Below, one piece after another: positions 5,105 to 8,400 of a stretch of 8,400 nt of DNA. The notes beneath the pieces are model-generated. The model was not told the DNA's origin, ran no database searches, and saw nothing but the letters and a program-made list of their open reading frames with translations. A program made the position numbers and the translations under genes. How positions within the stretch are numbered: the first letter of the stretch is position 1; every line of letters starts with the position of its first letter. The DNA is from Actinomycetes bacterium. Its GTDB lineage: Bacteria; Actinomycetota; Actinomycetes; Actinomycetales; Cellulomonadaceae. The stretch lies in the NCBI GenBank assembly GCA_023462275.1, contig JAEWYD010000357.1, forward strand, positions 1 to 8,400, given 5' to 3'.

Positions 5105-8002
5105 CTACTTCTTCGGCGCAGCCTTCCCGCCTGCAGCCTTGGCACCTGCAGCCTTCGCACCAGACGCCTTCGCACCAGACGCCTTCGCACCAGTCGCCTT
5201 CGCACCTGCAGCCTTCGCACCAGCCGCCTTCGCGCCGGCGCCACGCGTCGCCGCACCGGCCTTGCGCCCCGTCCGCTTGACCGGCCCGCGGGCACGCTTC
5301 TCCGCCAGAAGCTCGGCGGCGCGCTCGAGGGTGACCGTCTCGACGGCGTCCTCCTTGCGCAGCGTGGCGTTGGTCTCGCCGTCGGTGACGTACGGACCGA
5401 ACCGGCCGTCCTTCACGACGACGGGCTTGCCGGACACCGGGTCGGCCCCGAGCTCGCGCAGCGGGGCGGCGGCGGTCGCCCCGCGCCCCCGCTTGGGAGC
5501 CGCGTAGACGGTGAGCGCCTCCTCCAGCGTGATCTCGAAGAGCGCCTCCTCGCTGGGCAGCGTCCGCGAGTCGGTGCCCTTGCGCAGGTAGGGCCCGTAC
5601 CGGCCGTTCTGCGCGGTGATCTCCTCACCGCTCGCGGGGTCGACGCCGACGACGCGCGGCAGCGAGAGCAGGCGCAGCGCGTCCTCGAGCGTCAGGGTCG
5701 TCAGCTGCATGGACCGGAACAGCGACGCCGTCCGCGGCTTCGGCGCCGCGGCGAGCCGCCTCTTTCGCTCGGCGGCCGACAGGTCGTCGGGCAGCTCGGG
5801 CTCGGGCAGGAGCTCGGTGACGTACGGCCCGTACCGCCCGCTGCGCGCCACGATCGTCGTGCCGGTCGCGGGGTCGGTCCCGAGCACCCGGTCGCCGTCG
5901 GGCTGCGTCTCGAGGAGCTCGCGCGCCTTCTCGACGGTCAGCTCGTCGGGCGCGAGGTCCTCCGGCACCGACGCGCGCCGCGGGGTGCCGTCGTCACCGA
6001 GGGTTGCCGGGTCCTCCAGGTACGGCCCGTACCGGCCGACGCGGAGCGTGATGCCGTCGCCGATGTCGACCGAGTTGACCTCCCGGGCATCGATCTCGGC
6101 GTGCCCCTCGACGAGGTCCTTCAGGCCGGTCGGCGCGCCCGACCCCGACCCGGCACCGCCGCGGGCCCCCGAGCCGGCGCCCTCGCCGAAGTAGAACCTG
6201 GTGAGCCACTCGACCCGGTCCTGGTCGCCCGCGGCGATCCGGTCGAGGTCCTCCTCCATCTCGGCCGTGAACCCGTAGTCGACGAGCCGGTCGAAGTTCT
6301 CCTCGAGCAGCCGCGTGACGGCGAACGCGAGCCACGACGGCACGAGCGCCTGCCCGCGGCTCGTGACGTACCCGCGGTCCTGGATCACGGAGATCGTCGC
6401 GGCGTAGGTCGACGGCCGCCCGATCCCCCGCTCCTCCAGCGCCTTCACGAGGCTCGCCTCCGTGTACCGCGGCGGCGGGGAGGTGTGGTGCCCGTCGGAG
6501 TCGAGGGCGTCGACGTCGAGCGCGTCACCGGCGGCCATCCGCGGGAGCCGGGCGCCGCCCGACCCGCCGGCGGACCCGGATGCCGCGTCGCCGTCGGCGT
6601 ACCGCTCGTCGTCCTGGCCCTCCTCGTACGCGGCGAGGAACCCCCGGAAGGTGATGACCGTGCCCGACGCCGCGAACACGGCGTCCTGCGGGCCGTCGCC
6701 CGCCCCGAGGGCCGGGATCGGTGCGCTCGCGCCGAGGCGCACCGACGCCGTCGACCCGCGCGCGTCGGCCATCTGCGACGCGACCGTCCGCTTCCAGATC
6801 AGCTCGTACAGCCGGAACTGGTCGCCGGACAGCTCGCGCGCCACCTGGGCCGGCGTCCGGAAGTGGTCGCCCGCGGGACGGATCGCCTCGTGCGCCTCCT
6901 GCGCGCCCTTGGCCTTCGCCTGGTAGACCCGCGGCGACTCCGGCACGTACTCGGGGCCGTAGAGCTCGGCCGCCTGGCGCCGTGCCGCGTCGATCGCCTG
7001 CGTGCTCAGCACGGGCGAGTCGGTCCGCATGTAGGTGATGTAGCCGTTCTCGTACAGCCCCTGCGCCACGCGCATCGTCTGCCGGGACGCCATGCGCAGC
7101 TTGCGCGCCGCCTCCTGCTGCAGGGTCGACGTCGTGAACGGCGCGGCCGGACGCCGGGTGTACGGCTTCGTCTCGAGGTCGAGGACGCGGAAGGCGGCCT
7201 CGCGCAGGGCAGCCGCGGTCGCCGTCGCGGCGACCTCGTCCAGGTGCCGGACGCCGGAGGACCGGAGCGTGCCGCGGTCGTCGAAGTCGCGACCTGTGGC
7301 CACGCGCGCGCCGCCGAGCTGCACGAGCCGCGCGTCGAACGCCGGGTCCTGCGCACCGGGCCCGGACGTCACGCGGAACGTTCCGCGCACGTCCCAGTAC
7401 TCCGCGGCGCGGAACGCCATCCGCTCCCGCTCGCGCTCCACCACCATCCGTGTCGCCACGGACTGCACGCGGCCCGCCGACAGGCCCTGGCGCACCTTGC
7501 GCCACAGCACCGGCGACACCTCGTAGCCGTAGAGGCGGTCGAGGATGCGGCGCGTCTCCTGCGCGTCCACGAGGCGCTCGTCCAGCTCGCGCGGCGTGGC
7601 GAGCGCCCGCTGGATGGCCTCGCGGGTGATCTCGTGGAACACCATCCGCTTGACGGGCACCTTGGGCTTGAGCTCCTCGAGGAGGTGCCACGCGATGGCC
7701 TCGCCCTCGCGGTCCTCATCGGTCGCGAGCAGCAGCTCGTCGGCGTCCTTGAGCGCGCGCCGGAGCTCGGCGACCTTCTTCTTCTTGTCCGCGTCGACGA
7801 CGTAGTACGGCTGGAACCCATGCTCGACGTCGACGGCGAACTTGCCGAACGGGCCCTTCTTCATCTCCGCGGGCAGCTCCGACGGCTGGGGCAGGTCGCG
7901 GATGTGCCCCACCGACGCCTCGACGGTGTACCCCTCGCCGAGGTAGCCGGCGATCGTGCGCGCCTTGGCGGGCGACTCCACGATCACGAGCGTGCGGGCC
8001 AT
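5105..8002 (-). CDS. topA: DNA topoisomerase I (type IA)
   Basis: 965 residues. It relaxes negatively supercoiled DNA by transient single-strand cleavage with a 5'-phosphotyrosine link. The Toprim domain opens with TLVIVESPAKA (E9) and has the Mg2+ motif ATDEDREGE (D95, D97, E99). The active-site Tyr324 and Arg326 lie in GYITYMRTDS, and GIGRPSTYA is conserved. Four C-terminal GRYGPY/GRFGPY repeats (near residues 658, 724, 803 and 868) replace zinc fingers; I see no Cys, as expected for actinobacterial TopA. A Lys/Ala/Gly tail of AKxxG repeats (about residues 915-965) should bind DNA nonspecifically. Gly/Ser/Asp-rich linkers lie near residues 458-488 and 604-624. ATG 8002 is preferred; the GTG just before it (8005) is also possible, with AGGAAGAAGGA upstream. 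It is convergent with the NUDIX gene, so no tmk/holB partner directly follows as in many actinobacteria. Confidence 0.97.
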   Translation of the reverse strand: MARTLVIVESPAKARTIAGYLGEGYTVEASVGHIRDLPQPSELPAEMKKGPFGKFAVDVEHGFQPYYVVDADKKKKVAELRRALKDADELLLATDEDREGEAIAWHLLEELKPKVPVKRMVFHEITREAIQRALATPRELDERLVDAQETRRILDRLYGYEVSPVLWRKVRQGLSAGRVQSVATRMVVERERERMAFRAAEYWDVRGTFRVTSGPGAQDPAFDARLVQLGGARVATGRDFDDRGTLRSSGVRHLDEVAATATAAALREAAFRVLDLETKPYTRRPAAPFTTSTLQQEAARKLRMASRQTMRVAQGLYENGYITYMRTDSPVLSTQAIDAARRQAAELYGPEYVPESPRVYQAKAKGAQEAHEAIRPAGDHFRTPAQVARELSGDQFRLYELIWKRTVASQMADARGSTASVRLGASAPIPALGAGDGPQDAVFAASGTVITFRGFLAAYEEGQDDERYADGDAASGSAGGSGGARLPRMAAGDALDVDALDSDGHHTSPPPRYTEASLVKALEERGIGRPSTYAATISVIQDRGYVTSRGQALVPSWLAFAVTRLLEENFDRLVDYGFTAEMEEDLDRIAAGDQDRVEWLTRFYFGEGAGSGARGGAGSGSGAPTGLKDLVEGHAEIDAREVNSVDIGDGITLRVGRYGPYLEDPATLGDDGTPRRASVPEDLAPDELTVEKARELLETQPDGDRVLGTDPATGTTIVARSGRYGPYVTELLPEPELPDDLSAAERKRRLAAAPKPRTASLFRSMQLTTLTLEDALRLLSLPRVVGVDPASGEEITAQNGRYGPYLRKGTDSRTLPSEEALFEITLEEALTVYAAPKRGRGATAAAPLRELGADPVSGKPVVVKDGRFGPYVTDGETNATLRKEDAVETVTLERAAELLAEKRARGPVKRTGRKAGAATRGAGAKAAGAKAAGAKATGAKASGAKASGAKAAGAKAAGGKAAPKK
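5108..5240 (-). repeat. 15-bp repeats encoding the Lys-rich AKxxG tail of TopA
   Basis: Eight 15-bp units, starting at 5121 and every 15 bases to 5226, begin GCCTTC or GCCTTG on the + strand and end with variable triplets (gca, gac, gtc, gcc). In the gene they encode a pentapeptide series AKA(A/S/T)G. Similar basic tails are known in actinobacterial TopA and histone-like proteins and aid DNA binding and processivity. The last residues are GGKAAPKK before the TAG at 5105-5107. Confidence 0.9.
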
Positions 8003-8006
8003 CACG

Positions 8007-8017
8007 TCCTTCTTCCT
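8007..8017 (-). promoter_or_regulatory. topA ribosome binding region
   Basis: The purine run AGGAAGAAGGA on the minus strand offers two overlapping SD options. AGGAAG lies 9 nt from ATG 8002 and 6 nt from GTG 8005; AAGGA lies 4 nt from the ATG but only 1 nt from the GTG. Spacing therefore does not exclude either start. Confidence 0.6.
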
Positions 8018-8109
8018 GAGCGGGTTCGTCGGGTCGGTGTCGGTGGACAGGTGCGGGTTCGTCCGGCCGGTTGCGGCGGGCGGGAGCTGCTGCGCCCGGC
8101 GGGAGACGA

Positions 8110-8133
8110 CGGGCCGGAGCCCGCTCGCCGGGC
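8110..8133 (-). promoter_or_regulatory. Possible alternative hairpins in the topA leader
   Basis: In the minus-strand RNA, GCCCG (8133-8129), CGGGC (8123-8119) and GCCCG (8114-8110) occur in series, so the middle segment can pair with either neighbour but not both (loops of 5 and 4 nt). They sit about 110 nt upstream of topA, in the 178-bp gap after the membrane-protein gene. A TAGAGT at 8170-8165 could be a -10 for a topA transcript. At this GC content such pairing may be chance. Confidence 0.25.
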
Positions 8134-8180
8134 CGGTTCCGGTGGACAGGAGCGTCGGCAGCGCACTCTACGGCCTGTCG

Positions 8181-8400
8181 TCAAGCCTGGACCCCGGGGG
8201 GCCCGCCGCTGTGGACGTCGCGCAGCGGCCGCGGCTCCGTCATCCGCAGCAGCAGGAGCACGAGCCCGACGAGCGCCGCCACGGCCGCGACGATGCCGAG
8301 AGCGCCCCCGGCGTAGGCGGTCGCGAGCTCGGCACGGGAGGTCAGCCCGGTCGAGGCGTGCCGGCCGACGACGCCGTCCAGCGCCGTCGCGGTGGCGGAC
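8181..8400 (-). CDS. C-terminal end of an unidentified membrane protein (partial)
   Basis: The minus-strand frame is open from the window edge to a TGA at 8183-8181, giving 72 residues and lacking its N-terminus. It contains one clear membrane segment, about residues 29-51 (AYAGGALGIVAAVAALVGLVLLLL). A positively charged flank (RMTEPRPLR) and a short Gly/Pro-rich tail ending GVQA follow, consistent with a cytoplasmic C-terminus by the positive-inside rule. I do not recognise the family. It lies upstream of topA on the same strand with a 178-bp gap, so co-transcription is possible but not shown. Third-position GC fits real coding sequence. Confidence 0.65.
   Translation of the reverse strand, partial: SATATALDGVVGRHASTGLTSRAELATAYAGGALGIVAAVAALVGLVLLLLRMTEPRPLRDVHSGGPPGVQA

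Noticed and set aside
4759..5295. Minus-strand GYTTSGYAAS repeat protein
   Set aside because: It is the reverse-strand reading of the same minisatellite, continuing out of frame into the topA tail, with no credible start or family.
4071..5507. Pentapeptide-repeat-like protein (RTWCS/RSRTP) across the 15-bp array
   Set aside because: Any 15-bp tandem repeat gives pentapeptide repeats in every frame lacking a stop. This frame overlaps the NUDIX and topA genes and lacks the A(D/N)LXX signature.
8165..8184. A sigma-70-type promoter (TTGACG plus TAGAGT) for topA
   Set aside because: The two hexamers are only 8 bp apart and cannot form one promoter; TTGACG is part of the upstream gene's end.

Overview
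The window is very GC-rich (well over 70% by eye) with a strong C/G bias at third codon positions. It carries a DUF222/HNH (13E12-repeat) gene, a topoisomerase I with a lysine/alanine-rich tail and no zinc-finger cysteines, and apparently leaderless genes. Together these point to an actinobacterium. A member of the Micrococcales, such as Cellulomonadaceae, is my guess from style rather than from a database match.

Layout, left to right. (1) 1-880, + strand: the 3' part of a PfkB-family sugar kinase gene whose start lies outside the window; it carries an in-frame 57-bp tandem repeat. (2) 985-2430, +: a DUF222/HNH-endonuclease protein. Its start codon lies inside a LexA/SOS-box-like palindrome and directly downstream of a -10 element. 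(3) 2565-3587, -: a heme-oxygenase-like, probably diiron, 'iron-containing redox enzyme' protein, convergent with (2). (4) 3937-4167, +: a 76-residue CDGSH iron-sulfur protein, divergent from (3). (5) 4337-4837, +: a NUDIX hydrolase. (6) 5105-8002, -: topA, DNA topoisomerase I, convergent with (5). (7) 8181-8400, -: the C-terminal end of a membrane protein. I see no tRNA, rRNA, IS element or CRISPR array.

The genes do not form one pathway. The most coherent functional pair is the divergent heme-oxygenase-like enzyme and CDGSH protein, a possible redox enzyme and electron carrier. TopA and the DUF222/HNH protein are DNA-acting, and the latter looks damage-regulated.

The most unusual property is structural. 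Almost every gene boundary carries its own short tandem-repeat array: 57 bp in the kinase, 33 bp across the stop of the redox enzyme, 14 bp in the divergent promoter region, 15 bp after the CDGSH gene, 15 bp (14 units) across the NUDIX stop codon, and 15 bp in the topA tail. The units are not obviously related in sequence but mostly share a 14-15 bp period. Two arrays have copied a gene's own terminus, stop codon position included. I found no clear new multi-gene defence or biosynthetic system. The repeat swarm, the SOS-box/start-codon overlap and the redox pair deserve follow-up.
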